Position numbers and translations under genes: made by a program. Positions 1 through 7,526 of a stretch of 34,878 bases of DNA are shown piece by piece. The stretch spans positions 1 to 34,878 of the forward strand of contig CAJQNO010000044.1 of assembly GCA_905479745.1 (NCBI GenBank), given 5' to 3'. A model generated the notes under the pieces. The model searched no databases and was not told where the DNA came from. It worked only from the letters and a program-made list of their open reading frames with translations. The stretch's first letter is position 1, and each line of letters starts with the position of its first letter. Origin of the DNA: an uncultured Flavobacteriaceae bacterium. GTDB taxonomy: Bacteria; Bacteroidota; Bacteroidia; Flavobacteriales; Flavobacteriaceae.

Positions 1-191
1 GGACTGCTGTTATTCGTGGCCGATAAAGCGACACGAGGAAGTAATATACCTTTGTTATTACTTGTTACATCCAACATGGCCCCGGTCCCGGGGGCAGTTG
101 TATTGATTCCTACCTGAGAATACAGCAGGGAAGTGCCGAAGACAAAGAAAAGAATTAGTAGGAATTTTCGGTGTAGTAGTGTTATCGTCAT
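1..191 (-). CDS. N-terminus of a flavobacterial secreted surface protein (3' truncated)
   Basis: The first 63 codons of a gene that runs off the left edge. The ATG is at 189-191. Residues 1-25 form a signal peptide: basic start (HRKF), a run of Leu, Ile and Phe, then a small-residue end before SQ. The mature start reads VGINTT, then MLDV and KGILLPRVAL. I recognise this arrangement from the N-termini of Bacteroidota cell-surface proteins, including tail-fibre-like and repeat adhesins, in which this segment precedes long low-complexity or coiled regions. The remainder is outside the window, so the final class of protein cannot be decided. A promoter-like pair lies just upstream. The gene is divergent from the PLP enzyme at 459. 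Confidence 0.75.
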   Translation of the reverse strand, partial: MTITLLHRKFLLILFFVFGTSLLYSQVGINTTAPGTGAMLDVTSNNKGILLPRVALSATNNSS

Positions 192-217
192 AAGCTGGTT
201 ATTGAGGAATTTTCCTA

Positions 218-251
218 CAATTATATACATAAAAATCGACAAAAGACAAAA
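218..251 (-). promoter_or_regulatory. Predicted Bacteroidota promoter for the surface protein
   Basis: Read on the minus strand, TTTTG (251-247) is followed after 21 bases by TATAATTG (225-218). This matches the Bacteroidota TTG / TAnnTTTG pattern with one mismatch in the -7 box. The box ends 26 bases before the ATG, giving a plausible short leader. Prediction only. Confidence 0.4.
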
Positions 252-458
252 TAAATCGTTGAAATGCATAATAATTTAACATTTGTATTTTAATTATGTT
301 AAAATCCTAAAATGCGGAATTTGGATATTTAAGTCGATTTGCTGAAATTTTTTTAAGCTGAAGTCGATTTTTCTACTTATTCACTAATTATCTGTGGTAT
401 AATGTGTTAAAGATTGAACTATCTTCAATAATTTCGCATCAATACAAATTGAACAATT

Positions 459-1400
459 TTGGCCTACGACAACCCTAATTTTTTCCATACAAAAAGCAGC
501 TCGATAAATGAAGAGATTTCTCTGGAACCTTTTTCAATTTCCGGATATTCGCTTTTTATGAAACGGGAAGATCGAATTCACTCTGAGGTTTCAGGAAATA
601 AATTCAGAAAATTAAAATACCTGGTTGAGGATATGAAAGTCTCGCCTAAAAGAGCGATCCTTACTTTTGGAGGTGCGTTTTCAAATCATATCGCTGCCAC
701 TGCCGCAATGGGTAAGCTTTTTGGTATTCCTACGGTAGGGGTGATACGAGGAGAAGAATTAGAGCAGTATAAAGAGAACAATCCTACCTTGCAATACGCC
801 TCCGGCTGTGGTATGCGTTTAATTTTCATTAGTAGGAGTGATTACAGGGATAAGGATCAAGGAGACGTATTAAAACGATACGTAAGCGATCTGCATGAAT
901 ATTATATCATTCCAGAAGGTGGAACATCTTCTTTGGCGGTAAAGGGCTGTTCTGAAATACTTTCCGATACGGATACAAAGTTCGACTATGTTGCTGCGGC
1001 AGTTGGAACCGGTGGAACATTCGCAGGGATATTGAATTCCCTGCAGCCACATCAGGAAGGGATTGGTTTTTCTGTATTAAATGGAACCTTTCAGAAGGAA
1101 ATCCTAGGTAAATTCAGTAATAATACACACTATCACCTTACCGATAAGTATAATTTTGGAGGTTATGCTAAAATAGATTCAGAATTAGTTCGTTTCATTA
1201 ACAAATTCAAAGAAATCGCTGGTATTCAACTGGATCCCGTTTATACAGCGAAGATGATGTATGGGATCATGAATCTAATGAAAGAAGGATATTTCAGAAA
1301 AAATAGCCGTATTTTAGCGATTCATACCGGAGGACTTCAGGGGATAGAAGGGATGAACCTCCGATTGAAATCTAAAAACCTACCTCAAATCGAAATATAA
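459..1400 (+). CDS. PLP-dependent ACC deaminase / D-cysteine desulfhydrase family protein
   Basis: A fold-type II PLP enzyme of about 313 residues, the usual length for the family. The PLP-binding lysine is in SGNKFRKLKY (Lys48), followed by the substrate loop GGAFSNH (71-77). Later come EGGTSSLAVKG, the glycine loop GTGGTFAG that holds the PLP phosphate, and HTGGLQG near the C-terminus. Family members open ACC to 2-oxobutanoate and ammonia, or degrade D-cysteine to pyruvate, sulfide and ammonia; sequence alone does not separate the two. The start is TTG at 459: an in-frame TGA lies at 450-452, and the first ATG (558) would delete the conserved strand before MKRED. The stop touches the ATG of the next gene, so the two are probably co-transcribed. 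In flavobacteria the natural substrate is generally unproven. Confidence 0.85.
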   Translation: MAYDNPNFFHTKSSSINEEISLEPFSISGYSLFMKREDRIHSEVSGNKFRKLKYLVEDMKVSPKRAILTFGGAFSNHIAATAAMGKLFGIPTVGVIRGEELEQYKENNPTLQYASGCGMRLIFISRSDYRDKDQGDVLKRYVSDLHEYYIIPEGGTSSLAVKGCSEILSDTDTKFDYVAAAVGTGGTFAGILNSLQPHQEGIGFSVLNGTFQKEILGKFSNNTHYHLTDKYNFGGYAKIDSELVRFINKFKEIAGIQLDPVYTAKMMYGIMNLMKEGYFRKNSRILAIHTGGLQGIEGMNLRLKSKNLPQIEI

Positions 1401-2228
1401 ATGCTAATCCGTACCCTCATTCTAATCGTTGCAGTTGGATTTTTAACCACAAGTTGTAAATCGAAGAAACGCCTTGTGGAAAGCAAGAATCGAGATCGTA
1501 CCGAAAGGGTAGTGATCGAAAAACTTCCTGAGACTACAAAAGCACCAATAACTGAAATTAAAGAGCTCCCGGCCAATGCTTCCTATGCTGAAGTGGTTGC
1601 CAATTATATTGATAATTATAATGGTATCGCAAGAGAGGAGATGCTTCAGTACGGTATACCGGCCAGTATTACCCTGGCACAAGGTATACTGGAAAGCGGT
1701 GCCGGCAGAGGAGAATTAACCCAAAAGGCAAACAATCACTTCGGGATAAAATGTCATAACGAATGGACCGGTGAAAGGGTGTATCATGACGATGACAAAA
1801 AAGGGGAGTGCTTCAGAAAATATAAGGACCCGAAATATTCGTTTAGGGATCATTCCCTGTTTCTTACACAACGTAGCAGGTACAAGGATCTGTTTAAACA
1901 CCGAAAGGATGATTATAAGTCCTGGGCCCGGGGGTTGAAGAAAGCAGGGTATGCAACCGATCCTAAGTATCCGGATAAATTAATTTCTATCATAGAACGC
2001 TATAATCTGGCTGCATACGACAAAATGGTGTTGGGTGCAGGTGCAAATCCCATAGCGCCGGACGATTCGAAAATTAATACTTATACCGTATTAAAGGGTG
2101 ATACTCTCTACAGTATTGCCAGAAGATTCAATATTACAGTTGAAACGTTAAAAGAATATAATGGCCTTGAATCTAACACTATTTCTATTGGACAGGTATT
2201 ATATTTGCATCCTGTAAAGAATCAATAG
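1401..2228 (+). CDS. Lipoprotein glucosaminidase with C-terminal LysM
   Basis: A predicted peptidoglycan hydrolase of 275 residues. It starts with a lipoprotein signal (MLIRTLILIVAVGFLTTSC, lipid on Cys19). A linker follows, then a FlgJ/LytG-type N-acetylglucosaminidase domain at about 60-205 with the likely catalytic glutamate in GILESGAGRG (Glu98) and the family hallmark NNHFGIKC. A single LysM domain at about 225-272 (TYTVLKGDTLYSIARRF) would anchor it to glycan strands. Its role would be cutting glycan between GlcNAc and MurNAc in the periplasm during growth or remodelling. The ATG follows the previous stop with no gap, and hemL starts 6 bases after its own stop, so the three genes appear to form one transcript ended by the terminator at 3524. 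Confidence 0.9.
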   Translation: MLIRTLILIVAVGFLTTSCKSKKRLVESKNRDRTERVVIEKLPETTKAPITEIKELPANASYAEVVANYIDNYNGIAREEMLQYGIPASITLAQGILESGAGRGELTQKANNHFGIKCHNEWTGERVYHDDDKKGECFRKYKDPKYSFRDHSLFLTQRSRYKDLFKHRKDDYKSWARGLKKAGYATDPKYPDKLISIIERYNLAAYDKMVLGAGANPIAPDDSKINTYTVLKGDTLYSIARRFNITVETLKEYNGLESNTISIGQVLYLHPVKNQ

Positions 2229-2234
2229 TTTTTC

Positions 2235-3521
2235 ATGAATTATAAACGAAGTAGTGCCTTGTTCAAAGAGGCACAACAGTATATTCCGGGAGGTGTAAAC
2301 TCACCTGTACGGGCCTTTAAGGCCGTTGGTGGGGATCCTGTCTTTGTTGAAAGTGCCAAAGGCGCCTATTTGTACGATGTCGATGGGAACAAACTAATAG
2401 ATTATATCGCGTCCTGGGGCCCTCTGATACTGGGACATGCCTACCAGCCGGTTCTTGACGCACTTTTATTAAAAGCCGAAAAAGGAACTTCCTTTGGAAT
2501 GCCCACCCAGATCGAAACCGAGATTGCCTCTCTGGCTGTTTCGATGGTGCCGGGCATAAATAAGATCCGTTTTGTAAACAGTGGTACCGAAGCTTGTATG
2601 AGTGCTGTCCGGCTGGCTCGCGGATACACAGGCAAAGAAAAAATTATAAAATTTGCAGGATGCTATCATGGACATAGCGATTCTTTTTTAATAGAAGCGG
2701 GGAGTGGTGCCGTTACATTTGGTGTTCCAAACAGCCCAGGTGTTACAGCGGGTACAGCCAGGGATACCCTGCTTGCTCCATATAATAATCTTAACAGGGT
2801 AAAGGAGCTCATTTCGGAAAACAAAGGAGAAATAGCCTGTATCATCCTCGAGCCTGTAGCAGGAAATATGGGATGCATACCTCCGGTCGACGGCTTTCTG
2901 CAAGGATTACGCCAATTATGCAACGATAATGATATCCTCCTTGTTTTCGATGAGGTAATGACTGGATTTCGTTTGGCTGCTGGTGGAGCTCAGGAATTAT
3001 TTGGTGTAAAAGCCGATATAGTAACATTTGGGAAGGTTATTGGCGGAGGGCTTCCAGTTGGAGCTTTTGCTGCCAGAGACGAGATCATGGATTTTCTGGC
3101 CCCTGTAGGGCCCGTTTATCAAGCTGGCACCCTAAGTGGTAATCCCTTGGCTATGGCCGCCGGCCTTGCCATGTTAAAAAGCCTTGATCGATCTCCGGAA
3201 ATTTATAAGTCGCTGGAAGAAAAAACAGCTTATTTACATACTGGATTGGATACTGTTTTAAACGAAAGCGGACTTCCCTATGTGATCAACAGGGTGGGGT
3301 CTATGATATCAGTACATTTCACGGAAGAGGCTGTTGTAGATTTTGAGACTTCTGTTAAAGGTAATAACGAAACCTTCAGGAAATTCTTTCATGGCATGCT
3401 AAAGCGCGGAATATATTTACCCCCAAGTGCATTTGAAAGCTGGTTTCTGAATGATGCCCTAACTTATAACGATCTCGACTTGACAATTGACGCTTGCCGT
3501 GATCTGGTAAAAACCCTATAA
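2235..3521 (+). CDS. hemL: Glutamate-1-semialdehyde 2,1-aminomutase
   Basis: A 428-residue class III PLP aminotransferase, full length for HemL. It converts glutamate-1-semialdehyde to 5-aminolevulinate in the cytoplasmic C5 pathway to heme. Visible signatures are the N-terminal [11 protein letters not shown], the phosphate loop [25 protein letters not shown] (Asp239 pairs with the PLP ring nitrogen), and the Schiff-base lysine in [13 protein letters not shown] (Lys267). [10 protein letters not shown] is also typical. There is no sign of truncation. It ends directly before a strong hairpin terminator. None of the other heme genes is adjacent; its partners here are a cell-wall hydrolase and a PLP enzyme. 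Confidence 0.96.
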   Translation: MNYKRSSALFKEAQQYIPGGVNSPVRAFKAVGGDPVFVESAKGAYLYDVDGNKLIDYIASWGPLILGHAYQPVLDALLLKAEKGTSFGMPTQIETEIASLAVSMVPGINKIRFVNSGTEACMSAVRLARGYTGKEKIIKFAGCYHGHSDSFLIEAGSGAVTFGVPNSPGVTAGTARDTLLAPYNNLNRVKELISENKGEIACIILEPVAGNMGCIPPVDGFLQGLRQLCNDNDILLVFDEVMTGFRLAAGGAQELFGVKADIVTFGKVIGGGLPVGAFAARDEIMDFLAPVGPVYQAGTLSGNPLAMAAGLAMLKSLDRSPEIYKSLEEKTAYLHTGLDTVLNESGLPYVINRVGSMISVHFTEEAVVDFETSVKGNNETFRKFFHGMLKRGIYLPPSAFESWFLNDALTYNDLDLTIDACRDLVKTL

Positions 3522-3523
3522 AA

Positions 3524-3551
3524 AAACCTCCTGACTTATCCCAGGAGGTTT
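3524..3551. terminator. Bidirectional intrinsic terminator after hemL
   Basis: A perfect 10-base-pair stem (AAACCTCCTG / CAGGAGGTTT) with an 8-base loop. It has T-rich tails on both sides: TTTGTTTT on the plus strand, and the A-run on the left that reads as T on the minus strand. It sits between the convergent hemL and the small secreted gene at 3573, so it probably stops both. Confidence 0.85.
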
Positions 3552-3572
3552 GTTTTCATTAACTAAGTATCT

Positions 3573-3923
3573 TTACATCTTCTGAAGGGTGAGCCACTTA
3601 TTATATTGGGCTTCCGTTAAAGATTTCTTTACGGCATCTTTTAATACTGCATCGAACTTATTTTTATCTGCCTGTACTTTCGGACTGGAAATATCCTGTC
3701 CGGTTACATGCTTCTGATAGTTGCTTTCATGAGCAGTGTAAGCTCTAAACAACGCTCGTTGCTGATCGCCGGTTAGATCTAGTTTAGACGAAAGGTCTGC
3801 AACCTTTGTTTTTGCAATAACCTCTGGCCTGTCCTGGTTCTGAGATAAACTCTGAGCGGACATACTGCCCATTCCTACTAACATCATACATGAAATTGCA
3901 AGTACCGATAATAGATTTTTCAT
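3573..3923 (-). CDS. Small secreted protein, Spy/CpxP-like
   Basis: A 116-residue protein with a clear signal peptide (MKNLLSVLAI..., ending MSAQS at about residue 24). The mature part is mostly helical: LSSKLDLTGDQQ, then RALFRAYTAHESNYQKH, and near the end LTEAQYNKWLTLQ. The pattern 'Leu-Thr-x-x-Gln ... Leu-Thr-x-x-Gln-Tyr-x-x-Trp' resembles LTxxQ-motif periplasmic proteins of the Spy/CpxP type, which act as chaperones or as envelope-stress sensors. That functional link is by resemblance only. The next upstream gene on the same strand (4002) has a similar design, so the two may be distant paralogues responding to envelope stress. Confidence 0.6.
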   Translation of the reverse strand: MKNLLSVLAISCMMLVGMGSMSAQSLSQNQDRPEVIAKTKVADLSSKLDLTGDQQRALFRAYTAHESNYQKHVTGQDISSPKVQADKNKFDAVLKDAVKKSLTEAQYNKWLTLQKM

Positions 3924-4001
3924 TGTTTCAAATTTAATTTTAAGGTTACTAATGTAACTATTTTACAATGAATATTCCAAGAATTGGGCCAAAATTCGCT
4001 G

Positions 4002-4451
4002 CTACTGCCTTTTTTCGTGTTTCTTGCCTCGTCGACCTTCTTGCTGCCGCTTTTTACCCCTTGCCTTATGAGTCTTTTCCCATTTTTCAAATTGATCCTT
4101 ATTAAGGATCGACCTCATAGTACTTTTGTATTCAATTTGTGCATCCAGCATGGCCGATCGCTTTTCGAACTTCTCTTCATCGGTCATCTCTTCTTTAGGT
4201 CCCATACCAGTTTTATGCGCTTCCCTGTCTTTGACAGCCTTTAGCTCCAGATCGAACACCTTTGCTTGTTGCTTTTCATCAAGATCCAGTTCGAGGGTGA
4301 GCTTTTTGGTATGAAGTTCGGCTAACTGCTCGGGAGTGAAATCGGGTCTTTCCATTTTCGGCCTGGGTTGCCTGTCGTTATTACCTCGTGGCCCTTGTGC
4401 AAAACTCGCGAAACAGATTAAAAAACTAGCTATTAAAAATACGTTTTTCAT
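4002..4451 (-). CDS. Secreted basic Spy/CpxP-like helical protein
   Basis: A protein of 149 residues from the ATG at 4449-4451; a TTG two codons upstream is possible but would give the same signal peptide. The signal runs MKNVFLIASFLICFASFAQG. The mature N-terminus is Gly/Arg/Asn-rich (GPRGNNDRQPRPKM). Then come FTPEQLAELHTKKL and LDLDEKQQAKVFDLE, a Glu/Lys-rich helix, and ILNKDQFEKWEK. The last 20 residues are strongly basic (KARGKKRQQEGRRGKK). The repeated 'Thr/Asp-x-x-Gln' pairs resemble the LTxxQ motif of Spy-like proteins. In other Bacteroidota, small secreted proteins of this type often lie beside sigma-E or metal-response genes; none is seen here. Exact role unknown. Confidence 0.6.
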   Translation of the reverse strand: MKNVFLIASFLICFASFAQGPRGNNDRQPRPKMERPDFTPEQLAELHTKKLTLELDLDEKQQAKVFDLELKAVKDREAHKTGMGPKEEMTDEEKFEKRSAMLDAQIEYKSTMRSILNKDQFEKWEKTHKARGKKRQQEGRRGKKHEKRQ

Positions 4452-4514
4452 TTTCAATGATTTAAATTATACGCACTTTGGACATCACAATTCCTAAAAG
4501 GTTTAAATAAAAAA

Positions 4515-4537
4515 AAGCAACCATATACTGGTTGCTT
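4515..4537 (-). terminator. Intrinsic terminator after the cytochrome lipoprotein gene
   Basis: On the minus strand a 9-base-pair stem (AAGCAACCA / TGGTTGCTT) with a 5-base loop is followed by a run of eight T. It lies 22 bases past the stop of the 4560-5822 gene and separates it from the next minus-strand gene. Confidence 0.85.
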
Positions 4538-4559
4538 CTTTTCGTAGTTAATTGTTTAA

Positions 4560-5822
4560 TTATAAGGTGTCTAAGTATTCGATCAACATGGCTAAAGCTT
4601 CCTGGTGAACCACAGTTCTTCCCAATCTGGGCATTCGGTATATAGGGGAAGTACTTGCAAAACGCGCCTCAATTTCACCTCTGTTCGGGTAGATCCCTGT
4701 TTCACTAAAAGGAGTTTCGTACCTGAAATCGGTATTAAAGGTGGGGGGTACGCTTCCTCCCGGTGAGTGGCAATGTGCGCAATTTACATCCATATAAGCT
4801 CTGGCACGTTCATCGATAGGAAGTGTGCCGTTTGCCCAGTTAGGTAAAGAGCTAACAGTGGTTGGATCATCCAGGCCAAGTAGTAACCCGTTATCGGTAA
4901 AATATTGTAATTGGTTGTAACCGGCATAAACCGGGATGAAATTCAAATTCCGAAGCTTCATGCCAAGAGGCAGGGTGTTATTGTTATTATTATGGCATTC
5001 GAAACAATCTGCATTACTCGGTATTATATAGTCTATATCCTGTGTGGTGCCATTGTTGTCTATATAGTTTATGCCTACCGTGCCACCCACATCATCCCTA
5101 AAAGCCTCGGTCATAGTATCGTTCCAAACATAATTGGTTGCGATCCAACCAGCTTGCAATTTAATTAATACACGGGTTTCTACTATCTTCTTTCCTAATG
5201 TGGGGTCCCTTTCATCTAAATAATAAAAAAAGGTCTTGGCAATTACAGTATTATTAGGAAATAGGGGCAGTAGATCTGAGTTTGCATAACGCAAGGTTTG
5301 TCCAACAGGGATTCTAATTAACCGTTGTTTATGCGTGTAATCTGTAAAAAGTGCGGTTCTCACTTCATAATACTGTACTCCACTAGCGGGAACAATGTCT
5401 TCCATTGCCCCTTCAAACAATCCCATTTCAGATAAGGTAGGCGTAAATTGTAAAGGAGTACCCTCTGTTGTTGCTGAAGCCGTATTACTGGGGACAGATT
5501 CGTTGCCTTCTGCATCAATAGCGGTTACATAAAAACTGTAAAAGGTCTCTTCATCGAGATTGGGGATGGTAACTGAAGTAGCTGTATGTGCCGAAACGAT
5601 CAGTGTACCATCCTGATATATATGGTAACCCGTAACACCCACATTATCGGTAGAGGCATCCCACCCCAATTCGATCGAATTTATGGCGATGTTGGATACC
5701 GTAAGATTTTGAGGGGCCGAGGGATTCTCATTATCAAATTGGGCTGGATTGGAGTCGTCACTTCCACATCCGGCAATAATAAGAAGGATAGATAGAGACA
5801 GGGCGATTTGAATTCTTTTCAT
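4560..5822 (-). CDS. Surface lipoprotein: fibronectin III domain fused to a diheme cytochrome c
   Basis: A 420-residue protein. The lipoprotein signal ends at Cys19, followed by GSDDS, an acidic stretch like the signal that sends Bacteroidota lipoproteins to the cell surface (inference). Residues about 35-120 are a fibronectin type III domain (APQNLTVSNI, SIELGWDASTDNVGVTGYHIY, then NLDEETFYSFYVTAID). The rest has two heme c sites, CFECH and CAHCH, the second in the context RARAYMDVNCAHCH. These features, with LPLGMKLRNLN, match the diheme family known as SO2930 / HNE_0200. Such proteins are thought to handle electrons or oxidise substrates outside the inner membrane, but the family has no settled function. 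It has its own terminator and no adjacent electron-transfer genes. Confidence 0.8.
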   Translation of the reverse strand: MKRIQIALSLSILLIIAGCGSDDSNPAQFDNENPSAPQNLTVSNIAINSIELGWDASTDNVGVTGYHIYQDGTLIVSAHTATSVTIPNLDEETFYSFYVTAIDAEGNESVPSNTASATTEGTPLQFTPTLSEMGLFEGAMEDIVPASGVQYYEVRTALFTDYTHKQRLIRIPVGQTLRYANSDLLPLFPNNTVIAKTFFYYLDERDPTLGKKIVETRVLIKLQAGWIATNYVWNDTMTEAFRDDVGGTVGINYIDNNGTTQDIDYIIPSNADCFECHNNNNNTLPLGMKLRNLNFIPVYAGYNQLQYFTDNGLLLGLDDPTTVSSLPNWANGTLPIDERARAYMDVNCAHCHSPGGSVPPTFNTDFRYETPFSETGIYPNRGEIEARFASTSPIYRMPRLGRTVVHQEALAMLIEYLDTL

Positions 5823-6000
5823 TCTTTGATCAGATTAGATGTTAAAAATAGAAAAATACTTCTAAAACAGCCAGTTAGTTTGAGTTAAAACTACCATTTC
5901 AAAGTAGTTCCCTCAATCAATGTATAGATTGGCTCATTGTAGGTTTTATTGAATATGCTGGATTATTAGCTTCGGAACGAATTCAAAAATTATACGCAAA

Positions 6001-7302
6001 ATGAAAACTAAGATTTTATTAGTGCTCTTACCTGTATTAGTGATAGGAGCATTTTTCGCGATAAGCGATTCGAATGGCAACTACGCCGAAACCTCGCGAT
6101 TACTTGAAACATCAAACGGCTGTGTTTTTATGACCGTTATGGGTGAGCAGTCTTCTGAAAACTACAATGTCTATAAGAATGATGAAAATCTTATGATATC
6201 TGTTAGAGACGGACTAAGCTGGTTGGCAGATGCCCAATTACCCAATGGTGGATATGGAGCCGGAAGTCATAGTGCCCAAAATGTAAGAGATCCTCATGCC
6301 GTTAAGGCGGATCCGGCGACTACAGCAATGGTAGCCCAGGCTTTTCTTAGAAGTGGAATCACTATTAAAAAAGGAGCCTACTCGAAGAACTTAAAGGATG
6401 CCATCGATTTTCTGCTGGAAACTGTAGAAAGCACACCTAAGAGTTCGACTTTTATTACCGATGTTCGAGGCACACAAATACAGACGAAATTAGGTGAAAA
6501 TATCGATGCTGTATTAACTGCGCAATTACTTTCCAACTTATTGGATAGAAATCTACAAGGCATCGACAAGCGTCGAGTTGAACGATGTTTGGATATTTGT
6601 GTAGCTAAGATCGAGGCATCAACCGACGCTTCCGGAAGACAAAAAGGAGCCGGGTGGGCCGGAGTACTGCAAAGTGGATTAGCAACCTCTGCCCTGGAGG
6701 CTGCACAAGCTGTAGGAGCCGAAGTGGATGCGGAAGTGGTGGAGCGCTCCAAGAATTACCAGAAAGGAAATTACGATGAAAGTACAGGTAAGGTAAAAAC
6801 CGATGACGGTGCCGGAATCATGCTATACGCCGTAAGTGGCTCTGTGAGAGGCAGTGCCAAAGATGCCCGAAAGGCAGAAGATGCGATAAAAAAGGCAAAG
6901 CGTGACGGAAAGCTGGATAAGAATGCTCCGGTTACCACAGATAATTTACGAAAGGCGGGATATTCGGAAAGTGAAGCCGCACAGTATGCTACTTCGTACA
7001 ATGTATATCAGTCTGCTAAGAAAACGGCACAGCGGGAAGATGTATTAAATGGATTTGGTAATAATGGGGGTGAGGAATTCCTAAGTTTTCTACAAACGGG
7101 AGAATCCTTACTGGTGAATAAAGACAAGGATTGGAAAAATTGGTATGACGATATGAGTGGCCGTATTCTGAAGATTCAGAATAAAGATGGAAGTTGGAAC
7201 GGACATCACTGTATTACCAGTCCGGTATTTTGTACCGCTACCAGTTTGTTGTTGCTAACTGTGGAGAACGATATCGAATATTTAAGTAAGGTGGGGGAGT
7301 AA
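6001..7302 (+). CDS. Secreted alpha-toroid (prenyltransferase/squalene-cyclase-like repeat) protein
   Basis: A 433-residue protein with an N-terminal hydrophobic export segment (MKTKILLVLLPVLVIGAFFA). Residues 67-90 (SVRDGLSWLADAQLPNGGYGAG) and about 385-425 (ILKIQNKDGSWNG, then ATSLLLLTVENDIEYL) are QW-like repeats of the alpha/alpha toroid seen in terpene cyclases and prenyltransferase beta-like domains. Helical hairpins in between (AVLTAQLLSNLLDRN, GLATSALEAAQAVGAEV) fit the same fold. A lysine/alanine-rich insertion lies at about 270-320. No cyclase DxDD or DCTAE motif is visible, so enzymatic cyclisation is unlikely; similar exported proteins are often annotated as hypothetical or as prenyltransferase-repeat proteins. 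It stands alone, with a structured spacer after it. Confidence 0.65.
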   Translation: MKTKILLVLLPVLVIGAFFAISDSNGNYAETSRLLETSNGCVFMTVMGEQSSENYNVYKNDENLMISVRDGLSWLADAQLPNGGYGAGSHSAQNVRDPHAVKADPATTAMVAQAFLRSGITIKKGAYSKNLKDAIDFLLETVESTPKSSTFITDVRGTQIQTKLGENIDAVLTAQLLSNLLDRNLQGIDKRRVERCLDICVAKIEASTDASGRQKGAGWAGVLQSGLATSALEAAQAVGAEVDAEVVERSKNYQKGNYDESTGKVKTDDGAGIMLYAVSGSVRGSAKDARKAEDAIKKAKRDGKLDKNAPVTTDNLRKAGYSESEAAQYATSYNVYQSAKKTAQREDVLNGFGNNGGEEFLSFLQTGESLLVNKDKDWKNWYDDMSGRILKIQNKDGSWNGHHCITSPVFCTATSLLLLTVENDIEYLSKVGE

Positions 7303-7393
7303 TTCGTACGCATTTATGTTCGCTATGGTCTTGATTTATAAATAACGACCTCGTATTGATAAATGCCGACCGAATGTGTTTTTAATTAGTTGA

Positions 7394-7429
7394 TAGCGTG
7401 CTTATCTTGAGTATCTCAATTACACGCTA
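7394..7429 (+). other. Intergenic nested hairpin
   Basis: Outer arms TAGCGTG (7394-7400) and CACGCTA (7423-7429) enclose a second perfect inverted pair TTGAG (7407-7411) / CTCAA (7415-7419). It follows the toroid gene by about 90 bases and precedes a second nested hairpin. It could be part of the 3' untranslated region or an independent structured RNA. Confidence 0.45.
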
Positions 7430-7450
7430 ATTGATGTTTAGGTTGGTAGT

Positions 7451-7524
7451 ACACCGCTCATGGCTGTCGGCAGGGATGCCGGCCCCTTATGCCAAAAAGG
7501 TAAAGTTTTAACTGTGAGCGGTGT
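7451..7524 (+). terminator. Long-armed terminator-like structure
   Basis: Arms ACACCGCTCA (7451-7460) and TGAGCGGTGT (7515-7524) pair perfectly over 10 bases and are followed by TTTTTATTTT on the plus strand. The 54-base loop itself contains an inner hairpin, GTCGGC with GCCGGC. It lies between convergent genes at 7302 and 7527. Termination for the plus-strand gene is the simplest reading, but the loop is unusually long. Confidence 0.55.
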
Positions 7525-7526
7525 TT

